Assembly: GCA_905182075.1 (NCBI GenBank)
Contig: CAJIZS010000001.1
Coordinates: 868,001-932,000, forward strand
Direction: 5' to 3'
DNA: 64,000 nt
Origin: an uncultured Methylophilaceae bacterium
GTDB lineage: Bacteria > Pseudomonadota > Gammaproteobacteria > Burkholderiales > Methylophilaceae
In this document: piece after piece, positions 1 to 10,482 of the stretch
Numbering within the stretch: the stretch's first letter is position 1
How the letters are laid out: every line of letters starts with the position of its first letter
Made by a program: the position numbers and the translations under genes
Notes under the pieces: generated by a model
Seen by the model: the letters and a program-made list of their open reading frames with translations, nothing else
The model's database searches: none
Told to the model about the DNA's origin: nothing

Positions 1-735
1 GCGCCGCCATTAACACTAAGGAAAACTTCACAATTAGTATTAGCTGATAATGTTTTGTATGCAGGCTTCCCAGCAGGTAAGTTAGTTGCCATTCATGCTG
101 ACTCAGGCGGGTATCTTTGGGAATCAAATGTATCAAAGGTTAAAGGTATAACAGAAATAGAGCGCTTGAATGAGGTGGTTAGTAAGCCCGTAATTAATGA
201 AGGGACTATTTATGCTGCATCAACTAACGGAAGTATATCTTCCATTGACCGTCGAAATGGTCGATTGATGTGGACAAGAGATTTATCAAGTAATAAAAAT
301 ATTCAGTTTAATGGATACGATATATTCGTTTCAGATAAATCAGGCTCTGTTTTTTCATTAAATAAGAATAATGGCAGTACAAATTGGCGTTTAGACGACC
401 TTCAGTATCGAAAAATAACTTCTGGAGTCATGTTAAGCGACTATTTTATTGAGGCTGATTTTGATGGGTTTGTACATGTAATTGATAGCGAAAGTGGATT
501 GATTGTTGGTAGGTCTCAAATTGTAAGTGGAGTTAATATTTTAGATTCACTTATTGTTATTGAGGATAAGTATATTTTGGTAATGAGTGGTGAAGGCGAA
601 GTATTTCTTATTAAATCTGATGAAATAACCCAAGTTGCCCCAGAGGATAAAAGCTTTGGTTCCAACGAAGAAAAAATTCTTGAAATAGAAGTAGAAGCAA
701 TGGATAGCGCCGATGAATTAGATAGGATTTATTAG
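1..735 (+). CDS. bamB: BamB, outer membrane assembly beta-propeller (5' partial)
   Basis: The reading frame is already open at base 1, so the N-terminus with its lipoprotein signal lies outside the window. The product is the C-terminal part of the BamB scaffold lipoprotein of the beta-barrel assembly machinery on the inner face of the outer membrane. PQQ-type propeller repeats are visible, for example G-x-L-V-A-I-H-A-D-S-G-G-Y-L-W-E near the start and S-I-D-R-R-N-G-R-L-M-W in the middle. The last 35 or so residues form an acidic tail rich in E and D that most BamB proteins lack. It lies directly upstream of der, the usual order in Beta- and Gammaproteobacteria, and its stop TAG shares a base with the der GTG start. 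Confidence 0.85.
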   Translation, partial: APPLTLRKTSQLVLADNVLYAGFPAGKLVAIHADSGGYLWESNVSKVKGITEIERLNEVVSKPVINEGTIYAASTNGSISSIDRRNGRLMWTRDLSSNKNIQFNGYDIFVSDKSGSVFSLNKNNGSTNWRLDDLQYRKITSGVMLSDYFIEADFDGFVHVIDSESGLIVGRSQIVSGVNILDSLIVIEDKYILVMSGEGEVFLIKSDEITQVAPEDKSFGSNEEKILEIEVEAMDSADELDRIY

Positions 736-2155
736 TGAAAAATATAGTTATTGTGGGTCGCCCAAACGTAGGTAAGTCTAGTTTATTTAATCGATTAACA
801 AAGACCAGAGATGCAATTGTTGCAGATATGCCAGGTCTAACTCGTGACCGCCATTATGGAAAATTAAGTATCCTGGATAACACTTTTATATTAGTCGATA
901 CTGGTGGTTTTGAACCAACTAAAAAGACTGGAATTCCAAAAAAAATGGCAACTCAAACAATGTTAGCGATTGATGAAAGTGACATTATTTTATTTGTAGT
1001 AGATGTCCGGACAGGCTTACACCCAATGGACCAATATATTGCTGACATAATACGAAAAAATGATAAGCAAAAAATTCTAGTTGTGAATAAGGCTGAAGGT
1101 ATTCTTGAGTCGAAGGCATTTTCTGAATTTTATACCTTTGGTTTTAAGGACATTATTAAGGTTTCTTCAGCTCATGGAGAAGGTATAAGTCTTCTTAAAG
1201 ATTTACTGATTATGGATTCTGTTTTATCTGACTCAGATGACTCTGATGTTGAAATTAATGCAGAAACTAGGATCGCAATAGTTGGAAGACCTAATGTTGG
1301 TAAATCAACTCTGATTAATTCATTGTTAGGCGAAGATAGATTTATTGCTTTCGATGAGCCAGGAACGACTAGAGATGCTGTTTCTACAGATTTTTCTTGG
1401 GGTAAAGATCATTTTATAATAACCGATACTGCGGGCGTTAGAAAAAAAGGTAAGGTTTTTGAGACTGTAGAAAAATTTTCTGTTATTAAGACACTAAATG
1501 CTATTGCAAAGTCTAATGTTGTGGTTTTAGTTGTAGACGCTAAGGATGGTATTTCAGCTCAGGATATGCATATTTTAGGGTTTATAATTGAGGCAGGAAG
1601 GTCATTAGTTATTGCGCTTAACAAATGGGACGCACTTTCTCCATATAGTCGAGATGCTCTGAAGCAGCAGATCGATAAGAAGTTGCCCTTTGTTAATTTT
1701 GCAGAAAAAATATTTATTTCAGCGCTTAATCAAACAGGATTCTCAGAGCTAATTAAATCAATTATTAAGGCTCGAAAGTCTTCTGAAGTTAAGTTCACAA
1801 CTTCACAATTAAACTTGGTGCTAGAAAATGCATTAATAAGCCATTTACCTAAACAGTTAAAGGAATTAGGCCAAAAATGAAATATGCGCATCAGGGAGGT
1901 ATGAATCCACCAACAATAATTATCCACGGAAACCATTTGTCTGAAGTCAGAAAGGATTATATAAGGTTCTTGGAATCTTTCTTTCGAAAAGCCTTTGATT
2001 TAATCGGCTCCCCTTTAAGAATTCAGTTGCAAAATTCAGATAATCCATTTGATAGGGAGAAACTTAGTAGGCCAGTAAAAACTGGTTTGGTCACGAGGAG
2101 AAGGGTCGAGGATGCTTTTAGAAAAAAAATGAAATCAAAAAAACTTAATACTTAG
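735..2155 (+). CDS. der: Der (EngA), double GTPase for 50S ribosome assembly, one frameshift
   Basis: Der matures the large ribosomal subunit through two tandem G domains and a C-terminal KH-like domain. Both P-loops are clear ([11 protein letters not shown] near residue 8, [11 protein letters not shown] near residue 184), as are the DTGG/DTAG and NKWD motifs. The start is GTG at 735, overlapping the bamB stop. The frame breaks near 1858: the first part runs into a stop at 1880, while the KH domain ([11 protein letters not shown], then [10 protein letters not shown]) continues in another frame to 2155. Adding one A to the A-run at 1859-1861 restores a continuous protein, so I read this as a one-base deletion in the sequence and not gene decay. 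The end overlaps convergent bamD by 4 bases. Confidence 0.9.
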
Positions 2156-2958
2156 TCATAAAGGCTATCCCAAAACTTCCACCACTCTCTTTTGTTCTGC
2201 TTTATTTTTTGTTGATCAAAATCACTATTTGGAAAATTTAAAGCAAGTATTCTTTCGGCATCATTTTGAAGATCTGTTATACCCATATTTTCATACCCAC
2301 TTATCAGTATAACCAATGCTTCTTCCTGGTGAGCGGTTTGTGGGTAGTTATCAAGAACATATTGAGAGCGATTAATAGCTGCAACATATGCATTTATTTT
2401 CATATAATACCTAGCTACAAAGAGTTCATGCTCAGCTATTTTATTCATAAGGTAAGTCATTCTATTAACAGCATCATCGTAATATTTACTATTTGGGTAA
2501 AGGGTTATTAGTTCCTTTAATGCATCAAAACTAACTTTAAGTTGATTTACATCACGATCACTTATGTCCTGCTTTGTCAGTTTATTAAAAATACCTCTAT
2601 CCGCAAAGGTAACGATACCTTTAAGGTAATATGCGTAATCAATTGTTGGGTGATTTGGATGAACTCTAATAAATTTATTGAGCATAGCGGTAGATTCTAC
2701 TATTTTGCTAAATTTGTAATAAGCAAACGCAAGATTAAGTTTAAATTGAGGAGCTAAAGGTGAGTTTGGAAATCTTTGCTCTCCTTTTTCTAAAACTGAA
2801 ATTGCTCTTATCCAGTCCTTATTGTCAGAGTAGGTTGTGGCCTTTAACAGAACCCAACCTGGAGTTTGCCCTGTTGTTTCATCAAACTCAGTAGGCTCTC
2901 CAAAAATAAAACAACCTGAAAGTAATGCTGATAAGATTATGCTAAGTAAATATTTCAT
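2152..2958 (-). CDS. bamD: BamD, essential BAM-complex lipoprotein
   Basis: A 268-residue lipoprotein, slightly longer than E. coli BamD. An N-terminal signal peptide ends in a lipobox (LLSGC) with the lipidated Cys at residue 16. It is followed by TPR-like helices with the family features A-x-x-x-Y-Y-K-F and the segment [13 protein letters not shown]. BamD works with BamA to insert beta-barrel proteins into the outer membrane, so it partners with bamB at the start of the window. The frame is intact. It is transcribed convergently with der and divergently from rluD, 41 bases away, the same bamD/rluD divergence seen in E. coli. Confidence 0.9.
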   Translation of the reverse strand: MKYLLSIILSALLSGCFIFGEPTEFDETTGQTPGWVLLKATTYSDNKDWIRAISVLEKGEQRFPNSPLAPQFKLNLAFAYYKFSKIVESTAMLNKFIRVHPNHPTIDYAYYLKGIVTFADRGIFNKLTKQDISDRDVNQLKVSFDALKELITLYPNSKYYDDAVNRMTYLMNKIAEHELFVARYYMKINAYVAAINRSQYVLDNYPQTAHQEEALVILISGYENMGITDLQNDAERILALNFPNSDFDQQKIKQNKREWWKFWDSLYD

Positions 2959-2999
2959 GTGTAGACTTATAAAAGTAATAACTGAGGAAATTATACCTG

Positions 3000-3804
3000 A
3001 TGGCTGACATTAAAAAAGAATTTATAGTTCCGGATTCATATTCTGGAAAAAGAGCTGATATTGTTGCTCAAGCTTTAATGCCAGAATACTCTAGAGTTAG
3101 GATCCAGAACTCAATGAAAGATGGTTTTATTCTATGTAATAATCAAAAAATTTCACCTAAAGAAAAACTTATTGGTGGAGAGTTACTTTGTATTGTGATT
3201 CAAGCTCAAGAAAGTGAAGATCAATTTAATCCAGAAGAAATTTCTTTGAATGTAATTTACGAGGATGATGAAACTCCAGTAACTATTTTCCCTGGTATGG
3301 TTGCCTCAGTTGATATTATTCGTGGCAATCGATCAATTCTTGAATTATTTTTCATTACCCGGGTAATAAGTCTTTAGCAAGAGGAGGGATTGTGCATCGC
3401 TTAGATAAAAATACTTCTGGATTAATGGTTGTAGCAAAAAATGAAATTACGCAATTAAATTTAGTAAATCAACTTCAGTCAAAAAAAGTTTATCGAGAGT
3501 ACAAGGCAGTTGTTTGGGGACAGTACCTTGTAATTTTGCAGACAAAATAGAGGTAAGAAAAATTCGTGGTATTAATCATATTAATGGTAAGGGCGAAAGT
3601 TTTCTTAAAATTCGTATGGCGTCTTAATTGAAACAGGAAGAACTCATCAAATTAGGGTTCATCTTGCCTCAAAGAATTTACCTATTATTGGAGATTCAAC
3701 ATACAACTCAAGAAAAAAGATTGCTAAAAACTCATTACGGAAAAATTAAGAGATTTGACTACTAGCTTTCCAAGGCAAGCTCTTCATGCAAGCTCTCTTG
3801 GGTC
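3000..3804 (+). CDS. rluD: RluD-type 23S rRNA pseudouridine synthase, multiply frameshifted
   Basis: RluD converts uridines of helix 69 of 23S rRNA to pseudouridine. The intact start gives an S4 domain ([10 protein letters not shown] to about residue 85). The catalytic core is spread over several frames: a PPGMVVHPGN-like stretch near 3285-3330, [20 protein letters not shown] (3380-3440, with the catalytic Asp of HRLDK), [12 protein letters not shown] (about 3640) and RQALHASSL (about 3775). At least four one-base shifts are needed. After ALHASSL the expected RluD C-terminus is not found. A sequence of different character follows (next entry). Position between bamD and pgeF matches the E. coli order. 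Confidence 0.8.
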
Positions 3805-3993
3805 AATTACAAGAATACTGAAATTAAATTAATCGATGATAAAAAAATAGAATCCATTATTACTAAAAACAAAGATTCAGATACTCTAAATTACTGGTTT
3901 AAAACCAATAAATATGATTCTCTAAGATTCATTGTTAAAGCCCCAGCTTATAAAGAAAACTATACATTGAAATTTAAAGAAATGGACAAAGAT
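3805..3993 (+). other. Open segment foreign to both rluD and pgeF
   Basis: This stretch is open in the pgeF frame but resembles neither the RluD C-terminus nor a PgeF N-terminus. It encodes residues such as KLIDDKKIES, SDTLNYWFK, YDSLRFIVKAP and LKFKEMDKDSL. From memory, this pattern resembles the region around Ig-like (Big_5) domains of Bacteroidota surface lipoproteins. It makes rluD and pgeF look joined in one frame. I treat it as a probable insertion or assembly patch. The identity is a recollection, not a search result. Confidence 0.4.
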
Positions 3994-4683
3994 TCGTTAG
4001 TAATTAAAGCCATTCAAACGATAAGAATAAATGGGTTTAGTTCTAAAGCTTTTAGCTCATTCAATTTAAGTGATTCCTGCGGAGACACCATAGGCGATGT
4101 AAGTAAAAATATTAATAAATTGAATAGTTACCTACCAGCTAATCCAAAATGGCTAAATCAAACCCACTCTAACAAAGTGATAAAACTGCCCAGCGAACAT
4201 GATGGTGGTGATGCATCTTACACATACTATAAAAATACAGTTTGTGCTATTCAAACAGCAGATTGCTTGCCTATACTTTTAACTGATACCTTCGGGCGCT
4301 CTGTCGCAGCAATTCATGCCGGCTGGAAGGGTATGGCCTTTGGTATCATTGAAAATACATTCAAAAAAATGGGCATAGGTTCTGAAGCAATTGTTTGGTT
4401 AGGCCCGTGTATAAGTAAGAGAAATTTTGAAGTTGGGTTAGATGTCTATGATATTTTTATTAAAAGAGATCCAAGAACTTCAATTTGCTTTAATTATAAA
4501 GACTTTGATCCATTTAATTTTGATCTTATTTTAGCTGCAAAAATTAAATTAAAAAATCTTGGGGTGGTAAATATATCAACGATAAGTAATGCATGCACAT
4601 TTGATGACTCTGATAAATTCTTTTCTTATAGGAGGGATGGAGTTACTGGTCGAATGGCTTCGCTGATATGGATTGAAAGTTAA
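3982..4683 (+). CDS. pgeF: PgeF (YfiH), multicopper-like purine nucleoside / peptidoglycan-editing enzyme
   Basis: DUF152/laccase-domain protein. Family members act as purine nucleoside phosphorylases and, in E. coli, remove wrongly incorporated amino acids from peptidoglycan precursors. The metal and active-site landmarks are present: WLNQTHSNKV, TADCLPILLTD, AAIHAGWKGMAFG, WLGPCIS, and the C-terminal FFSYRRDGVTGRMAS. I chose ATG 3982; the frame stays open upstream through foreign-looking sequence, so the real first residues may differ. From NGFSSKAFSSFNL onward the protein is typical and unbroken. It follows rluD, as in many proteobacteria. Confidence 0.85.
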   Translation: MDKDSLVIKAIQTIRINGFSSKAFSSFNLSDSCGDTIGDVSKNINKLNSYLPANPKWLNQTHSNKVIKLPSEHDGGDASYTYYKNTVCAIQTADCLPILLTDTFGRSVAAIHAGWKGMAFGIIENTFKKMGIGSEAIVWLGPCISKRNFEVGLDVYDIFIKRDPRTSICFNYKDFDPFNFDLILAAKIKLKNLGVVNISTISNACTFDDSDKFFSYRRDGVTGRMASLIWIES

Positions 4684-4746
4684 CTCTATTCAACCAGCTA
4701 TTAACAATTTATACTATCGAATTATTTTTATTACTTTGGAAAATTA

Positions 4747-5508
4747 ATGGTACTTTTTTGGATTATTGGAACTTGCCTTGCAGGTGCATTCTTAAGCTTA
4801 TTATTAGCTTTTCTATTTTTTAAAAAGGCTAACGTCAACATTGTTACGAATATGGTAAGTTTATCCGTAGGAACTATGCTTGGTGCCGTCTTTCTTGAAA
4901 TACTCCCTCATGCACTAGACCAAGCCACCGACTCACATGACACTATGTTTATAGTATTAATTGGTTTACTAGTATTTTTCTCCTTAGAAAAGTTATTAAT
5001 TTGGCGTCATTGTCACGGAGATCATTGTGAAACTCATTCACATGACACACAACTTAAAAACAACAAAAGTGGAAGTCTCGTTCTAATAGGTGATTTATCG
5101 CATAACTTTATAGATGGAATACTTATATCTAGCGCATTCATATATGAATTTGAATTAGGATTAGTTACTGCTTTAGCGATTTATGCTCATCAAATACCAC
5201 AGGAGATGGGGAATATATCCATATTTGTGAATAAAGGTCTTAAAAAAAATAAAGCCATCTTGTTAAATGTTATTGCAAATATCACAATGACTATAGGGGC
5301 TGTAATCACATATATTTTAATTGATTCCGCTGGCGAAATACTTCCTGTTTTGTTAGCCTTTACAGCATCGAACTTGATATATGTTGCTATATCTGACCTT
5401 ATTCCAGGATTGCATAAAAGAACTGAAATAAAAGAGTCAACAATGCAAATTGCTATGATTCTTATAGGCGTAATGATTGTTTACTTTTTCCATACCTTCT
5501 TGCATTAA
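4747..5508 (+). CDS. ZIP-family divalent metal (zinc) transporter
   Basis: A 253-residue polytopic membrane protein with about eight hydrophobic helices. The two ZIP metal-binding helices are clear: HNFIDGILISSAF and HQIPQEMGNISIF, the conserved H-N-x-x-D-G and H-x-x-P-x-E motifs. Between the third and fourth helices lies a His-rich loop (RHCHGDHCETHSHD) typical of zinc- or iron-importing ZIPs. The frame is intact. It has its own short leader after pgeF and sits 59 bases before gltX. Substrate is not decided by sequence; zinc is the default for this GufA/ZIP group. Confidence 0.85.
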   Translation: MVLFWIIGTCLAGAFLSLLLAFLFFKKANVNIVTNMVSLSVGTMLGAVFLEILPHALDQATDSHDTMFIVLIGLLVFFSLEKLLIWRHCHGDHCETHSHDTQLKNNKSGSLVLIGDLSHNFIDGILISSAFIYEFELGLVTALAIYAHQIPQEMGNISIFVNKGLKKNKAILLNVIANITMTIGAVITYILIDSAGEILPVLLAFTASNLIYVAISDLIPGLHKRTEIKESTMQIAMILIGVMIVYFFHTFLH

Positions 5509-5567
5509 GCATATTATAAATTTATGACTTATATTTTGGAGCATTTTCATACAAAGGAAAATAACAA

Positions 5568-6964
5568 ATGACAGTAATAACTCGATTTGCTCCCAGTCCA
5601 ACTGGCTACCTTCACATTGGCGGAATTAGGACAGCTTTATTTTCATGGGCTTTTGCAAAAAAAAATAAAGGAAAATTTTTCTTACGTATTGAAGACACTG
5701 ATCTAGACAGATCAACTCCAGAAGCTATAGATGTAATTAAGGATGGGATGAGCTGGCTTAACCTTGATTATGATGGTGATATTATTTATCAAACTCAAAG
5801 GCAAGATCAATATAAAAAATTTATCAATTATTTACTTGACAATGGAATGGCTTATTATTGCTATGCTTCAAAAGAAGAGCTAGATAATTTAAGAGCTATC
5901 CAGGTTGAAAAAGGGTTAAAGCCAAAATATGATGGGCGCTGGAGACCTGAAGTCGGAAAAGATTTACCTAATGCTCCTAAAGATAGAAATCCGGTTATCA
6001 GATTTAAAAATCCATCTACAGGAAAAGTAACCTGGAAAGATTTGGTTAAGAGTCACATTACTTTTGACAATAAGGTTTGATGATTTAATAATTTTAAGGT
6101 CTGATGGTTCTCCAACATATAATTTTTGTGTTGTTATTGATGACTGGCAAATGAAGGTAACTCATGTTATTCGTGGGGACGACCATATTAACAATACACC
6201 TAGGCAAATTAATCTTTTAAATGCATTAGAAGCACCTATACCGAACTATGCGCATCTGTCTATGATTCATGGAGCAGATGGCCAGAAACTTTCAAAAAGA
6301 CACGGGGCAATAAGTGTTACTAGTTACAGGGATGATGGCTATTTACCAGAGGCAATTAATAATTATTTGGCTCGATTAGGCTGGAGTCACGGTGATGATG
6401 AAATTTTACATAGAGCCAGTTTTGTGACTGGTTTGATTTTGAGCATATACTTCCTCTCCGCACAATTTGATATTGAAAAACTTAATTGGCTTAATTCACA
6501 TTATATAAAACAATCTGATACGTCTGAGCTTGTAACATATTCTAAAGAAAATTCCTAATTTAGCTAAAGTTGACTTCCATACGCAAAAGTCTATGTTAAC
6601 TTGGAGCTAGAGAGTTATATAAAGATCCGTGAAAACGAATTTAAATGACTTTCATTAAAAATATTCGATTATTTTTTCAATAAACCTTGCTTCAACGATG
6701 AACTTATGAAGATATACTTTAATGAAGATTCTCGGTAGGCTTATAAAAATATTTACCGATAAGCTTACGGAAATAGTGTGGTCAGATGAAGGTCTAAATC
6801 AATATTTAAAAGAATTTGTTAAGAATAATGAAATTAAGTTTCCTCAAATAGCAATGCCTTTGAGAATTATATTGACAGGTACTGACCATACACCGAGTGT
6901 TGGGAGTATAATCTTCCTTTTAGGTCTAGATGAATTTAAATCTAGAGTTAAGAATTACCTTTAA
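5568..6964 (+). CDS. gltX: Glutamyl-tRNA synthetase, several frameshifts
   Basis: Charges tRNA-Glu with glutamate. The class I signature [13 protein letters not shown] lies at the N-terminus and the KLSKRH loop ([11 protein letters not shown]) near 6295. The anticodon-binding domain ends with [16 protein letters not shown] near 6860-6900. At least three shifts occur: about 6070 (before [17 protein letters not shown]), about 6405-6440 (after HGDDEI), and 6540-6720, where the helical linker is scrambled. The reconstructed length of about 465 residues is normal for GltX. The gene lies between the ZIP transporter and hfq. Confidence 0.88.
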
Positions 6965-6991
6965 TTAATTACTTTTAACAAACTTTAATTT

Positions 6992-7203
6992 ATGTCTCTA
7001 CAAGATCAATTTTTAAATGAATTAATAAGGGATCAAATATCAGTATCAATTTATCTTTTGAATGGAATAAAGCTTCAAGGCCAGATAGAGTCATTCGATC
7101 AATTTGTAATTTACTTAAAAGAGATGACAATATGCAGTTAGTCTATAAACATTCAATATCTACAATTGTACCTAGCCAAAAAATCAATCTCAATGATTCG
7201 TAA
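6992..7203 (+). CDS. hfq: Hfq, RNA chaperone, one frameshift
   Basis: A short gene of about 70 codons starting at ATG 6992 ([15 protein letters not shown]). The Sm1 motif reads [21 protein letters not shown] and the Sm2 motif [11 protein letters not shown], both diagnostic of Hfq, which forms a hexamer pairing small RNAs with mRNAs. The frame shifts by one base near 7113 (around TTACTTAAAA), between the two Sm motifs. The total of 212 bases is one short of a whole number of codons. The order hfq-hflX-hflK-hflC with short gaps supports the call. Confidence 0.88.
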
Positions 7204-7211
7204 AGATATTT

Positions 7212-8325
7212 ATGCTTGAAAGGCCGAAGCAAGGAGATAAGGCTATTTTAGTAAGCCTGAATTTTATGGGTAAGAATCATCATGAAAATACTGAAGAACT
7301 TATTCAGCTCGCTACAAGCGCTGGCTTTGAAGTCGCTGAATTAATCCAAAGTAATAGATCAAAACCTGATTCAAAATATTTTATGGGTTCTGGAAAAGCA
7401 AAAGAATTAATTCAAATTAAATGAGCCTAGATATCAGATTTTCAATCATGAGCTAACTGCTTCTCAAGAAAGAAATATTGAAAAATTAACGGAGATGAGG
7501 GTGTTTGATCGAACAGCTTTAATCTTATATATTTTTTCTTTGAGGGCTAAGAGTTACGAAGGTAAGCTTCAGGTTGAACTAGCACATTTAGATCATCTGT
7601 CTTCTCGACTAACAAGAGGTTGGAGTCATCTTGAGAGGCAGAAGGGAGGTATTGGAGTTAGGGGTGGACCAGGAGAAAAGCAAATTGAGTTAGATAAGCG
7701 AATGCTTGGTTTAAGAATAAAGCAGCTTAAGGAGAAATTAGTAAAGCTTGATCGGCAAAGGGGAATGCAACGAAGAGCCAGAAGAAGATCAAAAGCTCTA
7801 ACAGTTTCGATAGTTGGGTATACCAATGCCGGTAAGTCCACTCTTTTTAACACCTTAACCCATGAAAATAATTTATCAGAAGATAAGTTATTTGCAACCC
7901 TTGACACGACGTCAAGAAAACTTTTTATAGAACCAGGACATAGCATTGTAGTATCAGATACAGTAGGCTTTATTAAAGATCTTCCGACAACTTTAATCGA
8001 AGCATTTAAGTCCACATTGGAAGAAGCAACTGATTCTGACTTACTTTTACATGTTGTTGATATAAGTGAAAATAATTTGAGCTAATAGTAAGTGGATAAG
8101 ATTTTAAAAGAAATTGATAAAAAAATTCCTCAAATATTAATTTTAAATCAAATTGATAAAATTAATATAAATGAAAGCTATGATCGTGATGAATATGGTA
8201 GAATTAATCGCGTTCAATTATCAGCAATTAAAGGTGATGGGATTGAATTTTTAAAGAAAGCAATTGTCGAATTCAGTCAAGAGTTCATAAATCAACGAAA
8301 CGGAAAATATGCAAAAATTAATTAG
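7212..8325 (+). CDS. hflX: HflX, ribosome-rescue GTPase, two frameshifts
   Basis: HflX splits stalled ribosomes. The N-terminal HflX domain (EELIQLATSAGFEVAELI, then SKYFMGSGKAKEL) is followed by the glycine-rich linker GGIGVRGGPGEKQIELDKR and the G domain with P-loop VGYTNAGKSTLFN, the G2/G3 region (SDTVGFIKDLP) and NQIDK. Frames break near 7424 (before FNHELTASQERNIEKL) and near 8080-8092. ATG 7212 is 8 bases past the hfq stop. Its 3' end overlaps the apparent hflK start by 17 bases. Confidence 0.88.
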
Positions 8326-9541
8326 AAGAGTATTTATAAAGTCGCCGCTTGGCGCAAATAATGATGGGCCACCAGATTTAGATGAAATGTTTAAGGATCT
8401 AAAGAATAAGGTTGATAACTTATTTACAACAAATCCCAGGAATACAAACGGATCTGGTGGTAATCAAAAGCCAACGAACATAAATGATGGGCCGGGCATT
8501 AAGATACTGCCAATTTTTATTATTGTTTTCTTAATATGGATGGTTACAGGGTTTTATATCGTTGATCAGGGTTCAAGGGGCGTTGTATTAAGGTTTGGTG
8601 AATATTACGAAGAAACACAACCTGGGCCTAGATGGCATATTCCGTATCCTAGAGAAACTGCTGAAGTTGTTAATCAAGAGCAAGTTAGGACAATAGAGGT
8701 TGGTTATAGATCTGGCGGCGGCGGCACTTCACAAGAGCTTAGGGAGTCTTTGATGCTAACTGGTGATGAAAATATTGTTGATATCGACTTTGTTGTTCAA
8801 TAATAATTTACCAAATAAGATTTTATTTTTAATAATCGTGCTGCAGATTCCTCTGTTCGAGGTGCTTCAGAAACAGCTATTAGAGAGATTGTTGGTAAAA
8901 GTAAAATGGATTTTGTTTTGTATGAAGGGCGAGAAGAGATTGCAGTAAAAACAAAGGAATTGATGCAAGATATTTTAGACCTCTACAAAACTGGTATTAA
9001 TATAACTAGTGTAACAATGCAGAATGCTCAACCTCCTGAGCAAGTTCAAGCATCTTTTGATGATGCGGTTAAAGCGGGCAACGCGCCCCACAAAGATATA
9101 TTAATGAAGCTCGGGCTTATGCAAATGATATTGTCCCTAAGGCTCGTGGCAATTACTCCTTTAATTGCTGAAGCTGATGGTTACAAAGTTTCGGTTGAAA
9201 ATGAATCCTTAGGTAATGCTAGTCGTTTCAGTCAAATACTAGCTGAGTATCTTCGTGCTCCAGAGGTTACAAAAAATAGATTATTTTTGGAAGCCCAAGA
9301 GCAGATTATGTCTTCAGTATCTAAGGTCATTGTTGATCAAAAAGGCTCTAATAGTCTCATATACCTACCTCTTGATAAACTCATTAATAAATCAAGTAGC
9401 TCTCTTAACAATAACCAACTAGACAAAAGTCAGGCTTCTAGTGAAGCAATTAATTCTAGTGGCTCAGTAAGAGATGCAGTTAATTCAATTACAGACCGTT
9501 CTCGAGGCACATTTCGTGCTCGCGACCGTGATGTCAGATAG
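8309..9541 (+). CDS. hflK: HflK, membrane SPFH protein regulating FtsH, frameshifted
   Basis: Partner of HflC in the large membrane assembly that encloses the FtsH protease. It has a Gly/Asn-rich N-terminus (PPDLDEMFKDLK), one transmembrane helix (about residues 66-86), then the SPFH/band-7 domain starting DQGSRGVVLRFGEY. Breaks occur near 8800 (after DIDFVVQ) and as a compensating pair near 9097 and 9160, where INEARAYANDIVPKARGN is read only in another frame. The C-terminus (LGNASRFSQILAEY, EAQEQIMSSVSKV) is typical. The gene sits between hflX and hflC. Confidence 0.87.
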
Positions 9542-9549
9542 GGAAAAAA

Positions 9550-10420
9550 ATGAAAAAATTATCTTCAATTCTAATTATAATTATACCAATTCTAGTTATT
9601 TTAAGTCTCTCAACTTTTACAGTTGACCAAAGAGAACATGCTCTTGTTTTCCGTTTAGGGGAAATCGTATCCGTTAAAGATAAGCCTGGTCTTTATTTTA
9701 AGGCACCTCTTGTAGACAACGTACGCTTTTTTGATAAACGTATATTGACTTATAATTCAACACAACCTGATAGGTTTATAACGAGCGAAAAGAAAAATGT
9801 ACTTGTCGATTCTTACATTAAGTGGCGCATTATAGACCCAGCTAAATATTACGTGTCAGTTAATGGAGATGAGCAACAAGCAGAAAGAAGGTTGACTCAA
9901 ACTGTAAATGACGGGCTTCGTGCCGAATTTGGTAAAAGAACAATTCAAGAAGTTGTTTCTGGGCAAAGATCAGAGATTATGGGCATACTTCAGGAAGGTG
10001 CTGATAGGGAATCAAGATTGATTGGTGTTGAGATATTAGATGTGAGACTCAGGAGAGTTGATCTTCCCGAGGAGGTAAGTCAATCTGTTTACCAGAGAAT
10101 GAATGCTGAAAGAAAATCTGTTGCAAATCAATTACGTTCGCAAGGTTTTGCTGATTCAGAGAAAATAAGGGCTGAAGCAGAAAAGCAGAGAGACATTATT
10201 ATTACAAATGCCTACAAAGATGCGCAGATAATTAAGGGTAAAGGGGACGCAATAGCTGCAAAAGTTTATGCAGAAGCTTTCTCTAAAAATAAAGAGTTTT
10301 ATGATTTTTATAGAAGTCTAGAAGCCTATATTAGATGATCCAAATGGAAAGGATGATATTTTAGTTTTAGATCCAGATTCTGACTTCTTTAAATATCTTC
10401 GTAGTCCTAATAAAAAGTAA
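9550..10420 (+). CDS. hflC: HflC, membrane SPFH protein, one frameshift
   Basis: The second band-7 subunit of the HflKC complex. An N-terminal membrane anchor (ILIIIIPILVILSLSTFTV) is followed by DQREHALVFRLGEI, LVDSYIKWRI, RRLTQTVNDGLRAEFG and EAEKQRDIIITNAYKDAQ. The frame breaks near 10320, after FYRSLEAY. The correct C-terminus (DSDFFKYLRSP) continues in another frame to the stop at 10420. The start lies 8 bases after hflK, preceded by a purine-rich GGGAAAAAA. Confidence 0.9.
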
Positions 10421-10482
10421 TTGCTTGCTAAATTAATCAACGCTTTAAGTGTAATAATAATTTTTATTGGAAATTTTTACTC

